The translations under genes and the position numbers were made by a program. Below the pieces are notes generated by a model. It was not told where the DNA came from and did not search any database. It worked only from the letters and a program-made list of their open reading frames with translations. Below are positions 26,230 through 35,089 of a DNA stretch of 64,000 nt, in pieces (position 1 is the stretch's first letter; each line of letters starts with the position of its first letter). The DNA comes from DAIDKA01 sp036521075. GTDB lineage: Bacteria > Pseudomonadota > Gammaproteobacteria > Steroidobacterales > Steroidobacteraceae. The DNA is taken from assembly GCA_036521075.1 (NCBI GenBank), contig DATDIL010000148.1, forward strand, positions 10,478 through 74,477, written 5' to 3'.

Positions 26230-27164
26230 ACGTTTCGACATCAGCCACGGCCTATGCGCCGGCGTCTGCCGGCAATGTGGCGATCGGCTTCGACATCCTT
26301 GGCTTTGCGGTCGATGCACTGGGCGACAAGGTGTCGGTGAGGCGCACGGCACAGCGGGGCGTGACGATTTCAGGCATCACCGGCATCAATGTTGACCTGC
26401 CGCGAAATCCCGAGGGCAATACCGCGGGGCGCGCGGTGATGGCCATGCAGGAGACGCTGGATCTGCCGTTTGGCTTTGATATGCGCATCGAAAAGGGTAT
26501 CCCGCTCGGATCCGGTCTCGGGGGCTCGGCCGCCTCGGCCGTTGCCGCCGTGGTTGCCGCGAACGCACTGCTGCCCACTGCCTGCACCAAGCTCGAGCTG
26601 TTGAAGTTTGCCATGCACGGGGAGGCCGTCGCCTCCGGCTCCATGCATGTCGACAATATCGCCCCGTCGCTGTTCGGCGGCCTGGTGCTCACCGTGGGCA
26701 TCGACAACCCACATGTCAAACAGATTCCCGTGCCGCGCGCCGTGCGCGCGGTGATGGTCCATCCGCACCTGTTCCTGTCCACCAAGGAGGCACGCTCGAT
26801 TCTGCGCAGCAGCGTGGCCATGTCTGATTTCGTGTGGCAAACCGCGCACCTGGCCGGCTTCATCTCCGGGTGCTACACCGACGACATCGACCTGATCCGT
26901 GCATCCCTTGAGGATGTCGTGATCGAGCCGCAGCGCCAGACACTGATCCCCGGCTTCGCGGACGTGCGCCGCGCGGCCATGGCAAGCGGGGCGCTGGGCT
27001 GCTCGATCTCCGGCGCGGGCCCGACGGTGTTTGCCTGGGCGCTGGAGCACCAAGCCGCGGCGGTGCTGGCCGCCATGCGCGTGGAATTCGGGCGCCATAA
27101 CGTGCCCATCGACGAATGGATCATTGAGATCAATTCCCCTGGTGCCCGCGTCATCGGGCCGTAA
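26226..27164 (+). CDS. thrB: Homoserine kinase
   Basis: A 312-residue GHMP-family kinase that phosphorylates homoserine. It has the N-terminal YAPASAGNVAIGFDILGFA, the ATP loop GIPLGSGLGGSAASAVA, and the C-terminal GCSISGAGPTVFAW. The start is TTG at 26226, giving a 4-bp overlap (TTGA) with thrA; no ATG fits. It sits between thrA and thrC, four bases before the latter. Confidence 0.95.
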   Translation: MNVSTSATAYAPASAGNVAIGFDILGFAVDALGDKVSVRRTAQRGVTISGITGINVDLPRNPEGNTAGRAVMAMQETLDLPFGFDMRIEKGIPLGSGLGGSAASAVAAVVAANALLPTACTKLELLKFAMHGEAVASGSMHVDNIAPSLFGGLVLTVGIDNPHVKQIPVPRAVRAVMVHPHLFLSTKEARSILRSSVAMSDFVWQTAHLAGFISGCYTDDIDLIRASLEDVVIEPQRQTLIPGFADVRRAAMASGALGCSISGAGPTVFAWALEHQAAAVLAAMRVEFGRHNVPIDEWIIEINSPGARVIGP

Positions 27165-27168
27165 CGCC

Positions 27169-28521
27169 ATGCTTTTTCACAGTACGCGCCAACCCCTCCA
27201 TGAGCTGACGACGGGCACCGGTTTCGCACAGGCTCTGCTGAAGGGGCTGGCGCCCGATGGGGGACTGTATGTGCCACAGCAGTGGCCGCTGCACCAGGCC
27301 GCCGCGCTGTGCGAGCGGATCGCACTGCCAGCGGAGCAATACCTGACGGCTGCGGGTCTGGCGCGCGTCGGCGCGCTGTTTCTCGCGCCCCTGGTTGCCG
27401 GCAGCGAGCTGGCCAGCCAGCTGCCGGCGATCAGCGCGCAGGCCTTCAGCTTCCCCGCTCCGGTTGTGCCACTGGATGCACAGGGTCGCCTCGGCGTACT
27501 CGAGCTGTTCCACGGCCCGACCGCGGCCTTCAAGGACTTTGGTGCGCGCTTCCTGGCCGCCTGCATGGCACGTTTGCGCACGCCGGGGCAGCGTACGCTG
27601 AATATTCTGGTCGCCACTTCCGGCGACACGGGGGGCGCCGTCGCTGCTGCCTTTCACCGCCTGCCGGGCGTGGCTGTATCGGTGCTGTTTCCCAAGGGGC
27701 TGGTTTCTCCGACCCAGGAGCAGCAGCTGACCTGTTGGGGAGACAACGTCAGATCTTTCCGGGTGCGCGGCTCGTTTGATGATTGCCAGGGCATGGTGAA
27801 GGCCGCGTTCATGGACGCGCAGCTGAACCAGCGCTTCGAGCTGTCATCCGCCAACAGCATCAACCTGGGACGATTGCTGCCGCAGGCCGTGTACTACGCG
27901 GCCGCCAGTCTCAAGGGCTGGTTGGAACACGGCGAGCCTGTGTCCTTCGTCGTGCCCAGTGGCAATTTGGGTAATTCCGTGGCGGGGCTGTGGGCGCGGC
28001 GCCTCGGCATGCCCATCGGCGAGTTCGTGCTGGCGCACAATGTCAATCGCACCGTGCCGGATCTGCTGGAGAGCGGCAAGTTTACGCCCCGGGCGAGTAT
28101 CCCCACGCTGGCCTCGGCCATGGACGTCGGCAATCCCAGCAACCTGGAGCGCCTGTGCTCGCTGTACCCGAACGTCAATGAATTGCGGGCTACAATCAGC
28201 GCCGATGTGGTGACCGACGAGCAGATTCGCACGCGCATCCGCAGCGGTTTCGGGGAGTACGGCCAGATCTGGTGTCCGCACACGGCCACGGCTGCGGAGG
28301 TCTATGCGCGCCTGCCGGCGCAACGGCGGCAACAGGGCCGCTGGTTGCTGGTGGCGACGGCGCATCCGGCCAAGTTCCGTGAGATTGTCGAGCCCTTGAT
28401 CGGTCGCCGCGTCACGCCGCCGGCAGCGCTCGCACGCCTGTTTGAACTGCCCGCGAGGACGCTGGATATTGCGGCCGACCTGGACGCTTTGCGCCAGGGA
28501 ATGAACCAGGGATTGGACTAG
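27169..28521 (+). CDS. thrC: Threonine synthase
   Basis: A 450-residue PLP enzyme that turns O-phosphohomoserine into threonine. The N-terminal FHSTRQPLHELTT and LAPDGGLYVPQ are typical of the bacterial (ThrC class 1) form. The PLP lysine is K122 in FHGPTAAFKDFGARF; the phosphate-binding region is ATSGDTGGAVAAAF and FVVPSGNLGNSVAG. The ATG at 27169 is chosen, four bases after the thrB stop. It closes the thrABC operon. Confidence 0.96.
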   Translation: MLFHSTRQPLHELTTGTGFAQALLKGLAPDGGLYVPQQWPLHQAAALCERIALPAEQYLTAAGLARVGALFLAPLVAGSELASQLPAISAQAFSFPAPVVPLDAQGRLGVLELFHGPTAAFKDFGARFLAACMARLRTPGQRTLNILVATSGDTGGAVAAAFHRLPGVAVSVLFPKGLVSPTQEQQLTCWGDNVRSFRVRGSFDDCQGMVKAAFMDAQLNQRFELSSANSINLGRLLPQAVYYAAASLKGWLEHGEPVSFVVPSGNLGNSVAGLWARRLGMPIGEFVLAHNVNRTVPDLLESGKFTPRASIPTLASAMDVGNPSNLERLCSLYPNVNELRATISADVVTDEQIRTRIRSGFGEYGQIWCPHTATAAEVYARLPAQRRQQGRWLLVATAHPAKFREIVEPLIGRRVTPPAALARLFELPARTLDIAADLDALRQGMNQGLD

Positions 28522-28530
28522 GGAGCCTAT

Positions 28531-29139
28531 GTGGATCTGCTGACAGAACTGCCACCCCTCACCTGGGCTCTGGTTGCGGGCGCGGGAGTGCTGGGCTGGG
28601 CGCTGTCCTGGCTGTGGCGCTGGTATCGGCAGCGTCGCGCCCGGCGCGCGCTGGTTACGGCCGTGGCCTCGGTGGGCTCGGACCACCTGGTCGATGTGCT
28701 GGTGCCCGATGGGATGGGCAGCTCTTTCCACGTGGACTTCGTGCTGCGCACGCCGCGCGGTGCCGTGGTGCTGGACTTGCGCGATGTGCGTGGCAATGTC
28801 TTCGGCGGCGACCAGATGAATGAGTGGACAGTCATGGACGGGCCGCATCGTTACACTTTTGTGAATCCGCAAAGCTCGCTCTATGACCGCATTGCGGCGG
28901 TCAAGGCGATTGCAGGGGATGACATGCCGGTCGAAGGGCGCATCGTCTTCACCCGGCGGGCACGCTTTCCCAAGGGCCTGCCCAAGTGGACACTGATGCT
29001 CGATTCCTTGGCCAGGGACTTCCCGCTGATCGAGGGCGGTACGCCCGGAGGCATCGATCCCTTCGACCAGCCCTGGGCCAACATTCGACAGGCGGTCAGA
29101 CCCAGTTTGATGGCGCAGGCCCGCCCCGTCAGCAGCTGA
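28531..29139 (+). CDS. Membrane-anchored NERD-like domain protein with altered active-site residues
   Basis: A 202-residue protein with a GTG start. Residues about 9-29 form a membrane helix followed by a basic segment (WRWYRQRRARR). The rest resembles the nuclease-related domain (NERD): FHVDFVLRTPRGAVVLDLRD and VRGNVFGGDQMNEWTV, then NPQSSLYDRIAAVKAI. In active NERD proteins the pattern is D then E-x-K; here D69 is kept but E-x-K reads D82-L83-R84. A nuclease-inactive or altered protein is therefore likely. It lies 9 bp after thrC and converges on tatD. The function is unknown. Confidence 0.7.
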   Translation: MDLLTELPPLTWALVAGAGVLGWALSWLWRWYRQRRARRALVTAVASVGSDHLVDVLVPDGMGSSFHVDFVLRTPRGAVVLDLRDVRGNVFGGDQMNEWTVMDGPHRYTFVNPQSSLYDRIAAVKAIAGDDMPVEGRIVFTRRARFPKGLPKWTLMLDSLARDFPLIEGGTPGGIDPFDQPWANIRQAVRPSLMAQARPVSS

Positions 29140-29153
29140 GCGCCGCCGCAACC

Positions 29154-29960
29154 TTACCCCAGGGGCAACTTGAACAGTGCGCGACTTGCCGCCGCGGTCG
29201 TGGCCGCTAATTGGTGCAGCGTCTCGCCGCGCGCCTGTGCGACGACCAAAGCTATGTGCCGCAGGTGCATCGGTTCGTTGCGACGCGAGGCTGGACGGGG
29301 CTTCAGATCCCGCGGCAGCAGGTAGGGGGCATCGGTTTCAAGATGCAGCGCCGCAGCCGGAATCTGTCGCAGCAGGGGCAACAGATGCGCCCCGCGACGC
29401 TCGTCGCAGACCCAGCCTGTGATACCGATGGCCAGATCCAGATCCAGGTAACGGTGCAGCTGTGCAGCGGTGCCGGTAAAGCAATGCGCAACCGCGCCCA
29501 CCAGGCAGCGGCGGTGCTCACGCACAATGCTGACAAAGTCATCATGGGCATCGCGCTCATGGAGGAACACCGGTTTGCCGACCCGTGCTGCCAGCTCCAG
29601 TTGCTGATGAAACGCGCGCTGCTGAACCGCGCGCGGTGAGAAGTCGCGAAAGTAGTCCAGGCCACACTCGCCAACGGCCACCACTTCCGGTTGTCCCGCC
29701 AGGCTTTCAATTTCAGCCAGCTGTTCTTCGTCGAGTTCACTGGCGTGATGCGGATGTATGCCGGCGGTTGCAAAGTGACGGTGGGGAGCCGCGCGCGCGA
29801 GCGCGAGGGCCTGCCGGCTGCCCGGCGCGCTCGCCCCGGTAATGATCATCTGCACTATGCCTGCCGCGTAGGCGCGGGCGATGACCGATTCGCGGTCGGC
29901 ATCGAAGCTGTCGTGGGCGAGATTGATACCAATGTCTATGAGTGTCGGGGTGGAGGTCAT
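29154..29960 (-). CDS. tatD: TatD-family DNase
   Basis: A 268-residue metal-dependent hydrolase close to E. coli TatD. It opens LIDIGINLAHDSFDADRESV and has TAGIHPHHASELDEEQ, VAVGECGLDYFRDFSPRAVQ, FLHERDAHDDF, VAHCFTGT, and GITGWVCDERRG with ETDAPYLLPRDLKP. The metal-binding His, Glu and Asp residues of the TIM barrel are present. It is a 3'-to-5' exonuclease linked to DNA repair. The start is at 29960 because the upstream frame overlaps the divergent periplasmic-protein gene by more than 150 bp. Confidence 0.94.
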   Translation of the reverse strand: MTSTPTLIDIGINLAHDSFDADRESVIARAYAAGIVQMIITGASAPGSRQALALARAAPHRHFATAGIHPHHASELDEEQLAEIESLAGQPEVVAVGECGLDYFRDFSPRAVQQRAFHQQLELAARVGKPVFLHERDAHDDFVSIVREHRRCLVGAVAHCFTGTAAQLHRYLDLDLAIGITGWVCDERRGAHLLPLLRQIPAAALHLETDAPYLLPRDLKPRPASRRNEPMHLRHIALVVAQARGETLHQLAATTAAASRALFKLPLG

Positions 29961-29985
29961 GCACGATTCTGGCACAATGCCGAGC

Positions 29986-30750
29986 ATGTTCCCTCGTTCC
30001 GCGGTTGCGCTGCTGCTGGTGCCGGCGATGTTCGGCATGACCTCGATCACGCTCGCCGCCGACATCGAATGGCGCGATGTTGAATCGCGCATGCAGTACG
30101 CCTGGTATACCGAGGACGCGCGTGATCTTGCCGCCATCGCGGAGCGCGTCACGGCAGTGACCGCCGCCGATCCACGGCGCGGCTACTATCTGGCATGGAT
30201 ACACTTGCGGCAGGCGCAACTCACCTTCGCGCACCCGGGCAGCGGTGCAGCGACGGCGGCCGCAGGCCACGCGCTCGCGGACTGTATCAGTTCCGCTGAC
30301 GCCGCCTTGGCGGCGCGACCGACAGATGCTGAAGTGCTCGCCCTGCAATCATTGTGTATGGACTTGCGTAGCCGCATACGGACCGTGGGGGTGCCTTTCG
30401 CGGCTTCACGCAGCCGTGCACAGATGCAAATGGCGCTGCGGCTTGCCCCGCAGGATCCGCGCGTGCGATTGTTGTCCGCCCAGCTTGCATATTTAGGGGC
30501 GAAGTCGACCCCGGAGCGTACGCAGCTGTTGGCGTCCTTCCAGAGCGCAGTGGACGCATTCGAACTTGAACGACAGGGCTTGGAGCGCATTCCGGGCTGG
30601 GGCGCGGCCGAGGCGTGGGAGGGGCTGGCCCAGGTTTACCTGGATCGCGCCGACGCCATTGCGGCTCGCGCGGCGCTGGAGCACGCTTTGCTGCTGATGC
30701 CGGAGTACAAATCCGCGCATCGGCTGCTGGATCACATTGTAAAGGGGTAG
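29986..30750 (+). CDS. Exported helical-repeat (TPR-like) protein of unknown function
   Basis: A 254-residue protein with an N-terminal signal peptide (SAVALLLVPAMFGMTSITLAA, probable cleavage after Ala-Ala). The mature part consists of paired helices with TPR-like spacing: YLAWIHLRQAQLTFAH, ADAALAARPTDAEVLALQSL, QMALRLAPQDPRVRLLSAQL and AAEAWEGLAQVYLDRAD with AALEHALLLMPEYKSAHRLL. An in-frame ATG at 29977 is an alternative start. The location is probably periplasmic. It is divergent from tatD, with only about 25 bp between starts. Confidence 0.85.
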   Translation: MFPRSAVALLLVPAMFGMTSITLAADIEWRDVESRMQYAWYTEDARDLAAIAERVTAVTAADPRRGYYLAWIHLRQAQLTFAHPGSGAATAAAGHALADCISSADAALAARPTDAEVLALQSLCMDLRSRIRTVGVPFAASRSRAQMQMALRLAPQDPRVRLLSAQLAYLGAKSTPERTQLLASFQSAVDAFELERQGLERIPGWGAAEAWEGLAQVYLDRADAIAARAALEHALLLMPEYKSAHRLLDHIVKG

Positions 30751-30969
30751 CCCCTTGGCGGGCATGCCAATCGGGATCCCTGTTCTGTAGATGCTCGTGT
30801 TCACCGTCGTCAAATTCAGCAAGGGAATTTCGAGCTATATTTTTCAAGTTACTGCATTTATTGCTTTTTTGACCCACAAGCTACCTTTCCCCTTTGCGCC
30901 CTGGCCGGATCGCAATCCCGTGCAATGAATTTTCCAAAGCCCCTTGTGTCCAATCTCCAGGAGCCCACC
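30751..30969 (+). promoter_or_regulatory. Leader region before a small secreted protein
   Basis: A 219-bp intergenic stretch, poorer in GC than its surroundings from about 30800. It has T-rich tracts (ATATTTTTCAAG, ATTGCTTTTTTG) suited to a promoter for the secreted-protein gene downstream. A 6-bp inverted repeat, AAGGGG-TAG-CCCCTT, spans the stop codon of the preceding gene, but no T run follows it, so it is not called a terminator. No promoter hexamers could be assigned with confidence. Confidence 0.35.
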
Positions 30970-31365
30970 ATGTCCAAAACCTGCACACCCGTATTCGCAG
31001 TTCTGGCCATCGCTACCCTGGGCATGGCCCACGCGCAGGCGCAAAGCTCTGCGCGGGTGACTTCATCGGCCCCGGCCACCGCATCCGCCAAGGCGATAGC
31101 CCCCCGCAAGAACTCCGGCGCGGCCGCACGTGGAGCCTTGGATCTGCACGCGCCGCCGCTCAACCACATCATGCCGAGCGCGCAACTGCGGTACATCCTG
31201 GCGAACGATGACGCGGACGCCGATTCACCGGCTGAAGTCAGTGTCAAAGGCACCAAGACGGTGGTCGTTCCGGGTGCGCCCGGCAACCAGTTGGAGGCCA
31301 TCCCCTGGGCCATCCTGCACCCGACGCAGGCTTGGCGCATTTTCACGCCGTTGGAGCAGCCTTGA
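30970..31365 (+). CDS. Small secreted protein of unknown function
   Basis: A 131-residue protein starting at ATG 30970, nine bases after AGGAG. The signal peptide is clear (TPVFAVLAIATLGMAHAQAQ, cleavage near AQA). The mature part is Ala/Ser/Lys-rich and disordered at first, then has LNHIMPSAQLRYILANDDA and a Val-rich strand segment (VSVKGTKTVVVPGAPGN), ending HPTQAWRIFTPLEQP. No family was recognised. Its 3' end overlaps the convergent threonine aldolase gene by 23 bp. Confidence 0.75.
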   Translation: MSKTCTPVFAVLAIATLGMAHAQAQSSARVTSSAPATASAKAIAPRKNSGAAARGALDLHAPPLNHIMPSAQLRYILANDDADADSPAEVSVKGTKTVVVPGAPGNQLEAIPWAILHPTQAWRIFTPLEQP

Positions 31366-32386
31366 ACACCTGGCACAGGGCATCGACGCTGCTCTGGGTC
31401 TGATCCCAGGAGACGACAAAGCGCGCCGCGGCACCGGCTGCCGGTCCCCAATCGTAGAAACCGAATCCCTGTGCGCGCAGGGCGGTCTTGCCCGCCGCGC
31501 CAAGGTCCACGAACAACTCATTGGCCTCCACCGGATGCAGCAGCCGTGCCGCGGCTGCTGCCGCGACTTGCTGGGCGAGGCGATTGGCGCGATGCGCATG
31601 GGTGCGCCATAGACCGCTTTGCACATAGGTCAGCAATTGCGCCGCGGCGTAGCGTGACTTGGACAACAGGTGACCGGCGCGCTTGCGGCGCAGCTCGAAG
31701 TCGCGCACCAGCCCGGGATCGAAGAATACGACGGCCTCGGCGGCGAGGGCGCCGTTCTTGGTCGCCCCGAACGAGAGCACATCGACCCCGGCGCGCCAGG
31801 TCACCTCGGCCGGGTGGCAATCCAGAAAATCAATGGCATTGGCGAGGCGCGCGCCGTCCATATGGACTGTCAGGCCATGGCGATGTGCGAGGGCGCTCAG
31901 CGCTGCGATGGCGCCTGGACGATAGGTGGTTCCCAGCTCCGTGGCCTGGGTCAGCGTGAGGGCCGCAGGCTGTACCGTGTGGACATTTGCCGGATGGGCC
32001 GCGAGGGCCTGCTCCAACGCCGGGCAGTCGATGCGGCCATGATCGCCCCCGATCAGCGTCAGGCGCGCGCCGCCGGAGAAAAACTCGACGGCGCCGCACT
32101 CATCCTCCACCACGTGCGCACCCGAATGCGCATAGACATTCCCGTAGGGCGGCGACAGGGTCGCCAGACTCAATGCATTCGCCGCAGTGCCAGTGCTGAC
32201 AATGAAGGCGCGTACCGGTTTGCCGAAGAAATCGCTGAAGAGCGCATCGAGCTGCCGGGTCCAGGGATCATCGCCGTACGCCTTCTGCGGCCCCCCGTTG
32301 GCGGCTGCGAGGGCGGCCAGCAGTTCGGGGGCAACGCTTGCGGTGTTGTCGCTATAGAACGCATGGGTAGCGGACGCCACGGTCAT
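31343..32386 (-). CDS. ltaE: Threonine aldolase / beta-eliminating lyase family
   Basis: A 347-residue PLP enzyme of the aromatic-lyase/threonine aldolase family. It opens FYSDNTASVAPELLAAL and has VSTGTAANALSLATL, AHVVEDECGAVEFFSGGA, HMDGARLANAI and the PLP lysine site SFGATKNGAL. Low-specificity L-threonine aldolases cleave threonine or allo-threonine to glycine and acetaldehyde. The start overlaps the stop of the ABC permease by 4 bp, so it is the third gene of a small operon with an exporter. Confidence 0.88.
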   Translation of the reverse strand: MTVASATHAFYSDNTASVAPELLAALAAANGGPQKAYGDDPWTRQLDALFSDFFGKPVRAFIVSTGTAANALSLATLSPPYGNVYAHSGAHVVEDECGAVEFFSGGARLTLIGGDHGRIDCPALEQALAAHPANVHTVQPAALTLTQATELGTTYRPGAIAALSALAHRHGLTVHMDGARLANAIDFLDCHPAEVTWRAGVDVLSFGATKNGALAAEAVVFFDPGLVRDFELRRKRAGHLLSKSRYAAAQLLTYVQSGLWRTHAHRANRLAQQVAAAAAARLLHPVEANELFVDLGAAGKTALRAQGFGFYDWGPAAGAAARFVVSWDQTQSSVDALCQVFKAAPTA

Positions 32387-33420
32387 TCAGGCCTCCAGCG
32401 AAAGGAATAGGCGCCCACGGCCAGGAAGACCAGGGTGGTGCCGGCGAGGTATGCCAGGTCCACCCTGATCGTTGCCGGTCCGGCCCCGTCCAGTGTGATC
32501 GCGCGCACTGCCTGCAGGATATGGGTCAATGGGAACAGCTGCGCGAGCAGCTGCATCCAGCGTGGCGAACCCTCCAGTGAGAACCACACCCCTGACAGGA
32601 GCATCATCGGCCAGGTCAGAAAGTTCAACAGGCCTCCGACCACCTCCTCGCTGGCAAAGCGCGCGGCGACAATCAGGCCGAAGGCAATGAGGCTCAGTGA
32701 GCCCAGTACCGCGACCAGCAGCAGCAGCGCGTTGCTGCCGGCGTTGTGGAAGTGGATGACCTGGCTGATGCCGATATACAGAATGAGGGTCACGGCAAGT
32801 GCGAGGCCTAGGCGGCTCAAGACCTGCGCGCTGAGGAACTCGAACGCCGACACCGGGGTGGCCGACAGGCGTTTCAAGAAGCCATTGCGGCGATAGCGCA
32901 CGACCACGTAGCCGGCGCCCATCAGGCAGGTGAACATCATGTTCATGCCGAGCACACCTGGAAACAGCCAGTCGATATAGCGCGTGGCGGCGCCGGTAAT
33001 GGGTTGGCGCACGGCCTGCGGATCAGCCTGCAGCAACAACTTCTCGGCCATGTATCCCTTGGGGGAGTCCGCAATGGCCCAGAAGCGCACCGGCCGGCGC
33101 CGCAGGTCCAGCAGCAGGTCGAGGTCATTGCGCGAGACCAGATGAACACCCGCAGCCTCCTGCGGCTGCTCCACGAACTGGAAATATCGCTCACCGAGGA
33201 AGGGGTAGCTGGCCGTCGCGGGCATTGGCGACAGCACGCCCACCTTGAACAGCGGTCGGGGCGGCCCCCCGAAAATCAATGCCATGGCTACCACAATCGC
33301 CACCGGCACGCCCAGTGCGAAAATCAGCGAGGTACGGTCCCGCAGGAATTCGAGATTGCGCGCGTGCCACACGGCCGCGAGACGTCGGGAGGCGCGGCGC
33401 AGGTCGGTAAGCACGCTCAT
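32383..33420 (-). CDS. ABC-2 type transporter permease
   Basis: A 345-residue membrane protein of the ABC-2 family. One N-terminal helix (SLIFALGVPVAIVVAMALIF) is followed by a periplasmic domain (about residues 55-170), then five helices with the signature LTWPMMLLSGVWFSLEGSPRWMQ, LFPLTHILQAVRA near the end. It is the partner of the ATPase encoded upstream (4-bp overlap). Such half-sized exporters of the DrrB/NodJ/YhhJ type expel drugs, lipids or polysaccharides. The substrate is unknown. Confidence 0.9.
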   Translation of the reverse strand: MSVLTDLRRASRRLAAVWHARNLEFLRDRTSLIFALGVPVAIVVAMALIFGGPPRPLFKVGVLSPMPATASYPFLGERYFQFVEQPQEAAGVHLVSRNDLDLLLDLRRRPVRFWAIADSPKGYMAEKLLLQADPQAVRQPITGAATRYIDWLFPGVLGMNMMFTCLMGAGYVVVRYRRNGFLKRLSATPVSAFEFLSAQVLSRLGLALAVTLILYIGISQVIHFHNAGSNALLLLVAVLGSLSLIAFGLIVAARFASEEVVGGLLNFLTWPMMLLSGVWFSLEGSPRWMQLLAQLFPLTHILQAVRAITLDGAGPATIRVDLAYLAGTTLVFLAVGAYSFRWRPE

Positions 33421-34319
33421 GCGCGCAGGTCCTTGCCGGTCAGTTCCAGGAACAGATCTTCGAGATTGGGCGGCCGGATGCGCAGATGCGCCAGGGAAAC
33501 CGCGGACTGCATCAACGTGCGCAACGTACCCTCCAAGTCATTGGTCGTGAGCTCGACACGCCCGCCGGCCTCGAAGTACGCAAGCCCCAGAGCCCGTGCG
33601 GCCGGCGTCCAGTCCTCGGCGGGCAATTCCAGCAGCACCGCCTTGAAATGCTGGCGCAGCAACGCCTGCGGCGCGCCTTGCGCGATGATCTTGCCATGGT
33701 CCACGATCACGATCTCATCGCACAGCAGCTCGGCCTCCTCCATGTAGTGCGTGGTGAGGATGATGGTCTTGCGCTGCGCCTTGATCGACTGCACGAGCTC
33801 CCAGAAGCGCCGCCGGGCCTGCGGATCAAGGCCGGTGGTGGGTTCATCCAGGAACAGGATGGAGGGGTCATTGACCAGTGCAACGCCCAGCAACAGGCGC
33901 TGCAGCTGTCCGCCGGAGAGCTTTTTGTTGTCGCGCTTGAGCAGCTTCTCCAGCGCGCACAGGCGGATTATTTCCTGCACCGGCAGGCCGTGATCGTAGA
34001 GGCCACGAAACAGGTTCAGGGTCTGGCGCACCGTCAGATAGTCCTGCAGGGCGGTTTTCTGGAACAGGATGCCGGCCTCGGCGCGGAAGCGCTCCCCGAG
34101 CGGCAGGCCCCGGTAACGAACCGCGCCCGCGGTGGGCGCCAGGATGCCCTCCATGATCTCGATCGTGGTGGTTTTGCCGGCCCCATTGGGCCCCAGCAGA
34201 CCGAAGCAGCAGCCCTCCGGCACGCTGAAGGAGATGCCATCGACGGCGGTATTGTCCGCGTAGCGCTTGACGAGGCTGTCTACCCGCAGCAGCGCGCCAT
34301 CCGGTGAGTCGATTATCAT
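33417..34319 (-). CDS. ABC transporter ATP-binding protein
   Basis: A 300-residue ATPase. It has Walker A GPNGAGKTTTIEIMEG, a Q-loop region FQKTALQDYLTVRQTL, the signature KLSGGQLQRLLLGVAL and Walker B SILFLDEPTTGLDPQ, with the switch His in LTTHYMEE. The C-terminal extension (about residues 225-300) is of the DrrA type. The ATG at 34319 is the family-consistent start. It pairs with the ABC-2 permease directly downstream and starts divergently from the YgjP-like gene, overlapping its 5' end by 16 bp. Confidence 0.93.
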   Translation of the reverse strand: MIIDSPDGALLRVDSLVKRYADNTAVDGISFSVPEGCCFGLLGPNGAGKTTTIEIMEGILAPTAGAVRYRGLPLGERFRAEAGILFQKTALQDYLTVRQTLNLFRGLYDHGLPVQEIIRLCALEKLLKRDNKKLSGGQLQRLLLGVALVNDPSILFLDEPTTGLDPQARRRFWELVQSIKAQRKTIILTTHYMEEAELLCDEIVIVDHGKIIAQGAPQALLRQHFKAVLLELPAEDWTPAARALGLAYFEAGGRVELTTNDLEGTLRTLMQSAVSLAHLRIRPPNLEDLFLELTGKDLRA

Positions 34320-35089
34320 GGAGTGAATTGAACCAGCTTTTCCTTTGGTCCGACACTGACACGCAACCCTGGGTGGTGCGCGAGAGCCGGCGCGCACGGC
34401 GTCTGGCGGTCCGCGTGCATCGGACCGGGCGGGTCGAGGTCGTCGTGCCACCGCGTACCTCCCGGGCGACCGTGAGCGCCTTCGTGAGCCAGTATCGGGA
34501 TTGGATCGAGACCCGCCGGCAGGCGGCATTGCGGCAGAAGCCGCCCGATACCCCGTTTCCACCCACGCGGATCGCGCTGCCGGGGGTGTACGAATCCTGG
34601 CGCGTTCATCTGGCCGGCGGGACCGGGCGGCTGCGGATCCGTGAGCCTCAGGAGATGGATGAGCCGCAGGGCCCGTCGGCTGCCCGCGGGGATGAACTGC
34701 TGGTCATCGCCGGCAATATCGGCTCACCGCAGCAGCTTGCGCAGGCCCTGCGCCGCTGGCTGATCGGTCGGGCTCGAACCCTCCTGGCCGACCATCTGGC
34801 CGACTGTGCGCGCGAGTTCGGCTTCAGCTACCGCGCTTTGAGCGTGCGCCGGCAGAAGACCCGCTGGGGCAGCTGTTCGGCCGGTGGCACCATCAGCCTG
34901 AACTGCTGCATTCTGTTCCAGCCTCCCGAGGTGCTGCGCTATCTGTTGCTTCACGAACTGTCCCATACCCGGCATCTGAATCATTCCCGGGCGTTCTGGG
35001 CAACCGTGGCGGCGTGCTGCCCGGAGTACCGCAAACTCGATCGGCAATTGCTCGACGGCTGGCGCCGTGTACCATCGTGGCTGTCATGA
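34304..35089 (+). CDS. YgjP-like zinc metallopeptidase (DUF45, M48-related)
   Basis: A 261-residue protein with a GTG start at 34304. The zinc motif HELSH (LLLHELSHTRHLNHS) with a further His five residues on is typical of the YgjP/DUF45 group. RRQKTRWGSCSAGGTISLN precedes it, which is the signature of the family. The N-terminal half is a beta domain (RRLAVRVHRTGRVEVVVPP). Members are linked to DNA restriction islands and housekeeping genomes alike, and the substrate is not known. It overlaps kynA by 4 bp (ATGA). Confidence 0.9.
   Translation: MSRLSWSELNQLFLWSDTDTQPWVVRESRRARRLAVRVHRTGRVEVVVPPRTSRATVSAFVSQYRDWIETRRQAALRQKPPDTPFPPTRIALPGVYESWRVHLAGGTGRLRIREPQEMDEPQGPSAARGDELLVIAGNIGSPQQLAQALRRWLIGRARTLLADHLADCAREFGFSYRALSVRRQKTRWGSCSAGGTISLNCCILFQPPEVLRYLLLHELSHTRHLNHSRAFWATVAACCPEYRKLDRQLLDGWRRVPSWLS

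Noticed and set aside
25021..26352. 443-codon frame antisense to thrA, and similar long frames at 20138-21379, 27844-29151, 41778-43064 and 43492-44769
   Set aside because: All lie opposite strongly supported genes and show the Arg/Gln/His-rich composition of antisense frames in GC-rich DNA.
30739..30757. AAGGGG-TAG-CCCCTT hairpin at the end of the TPR-like gene as a terminator
   Set aside because: The stem is short and no T run follows; it overlaps the stop codon.
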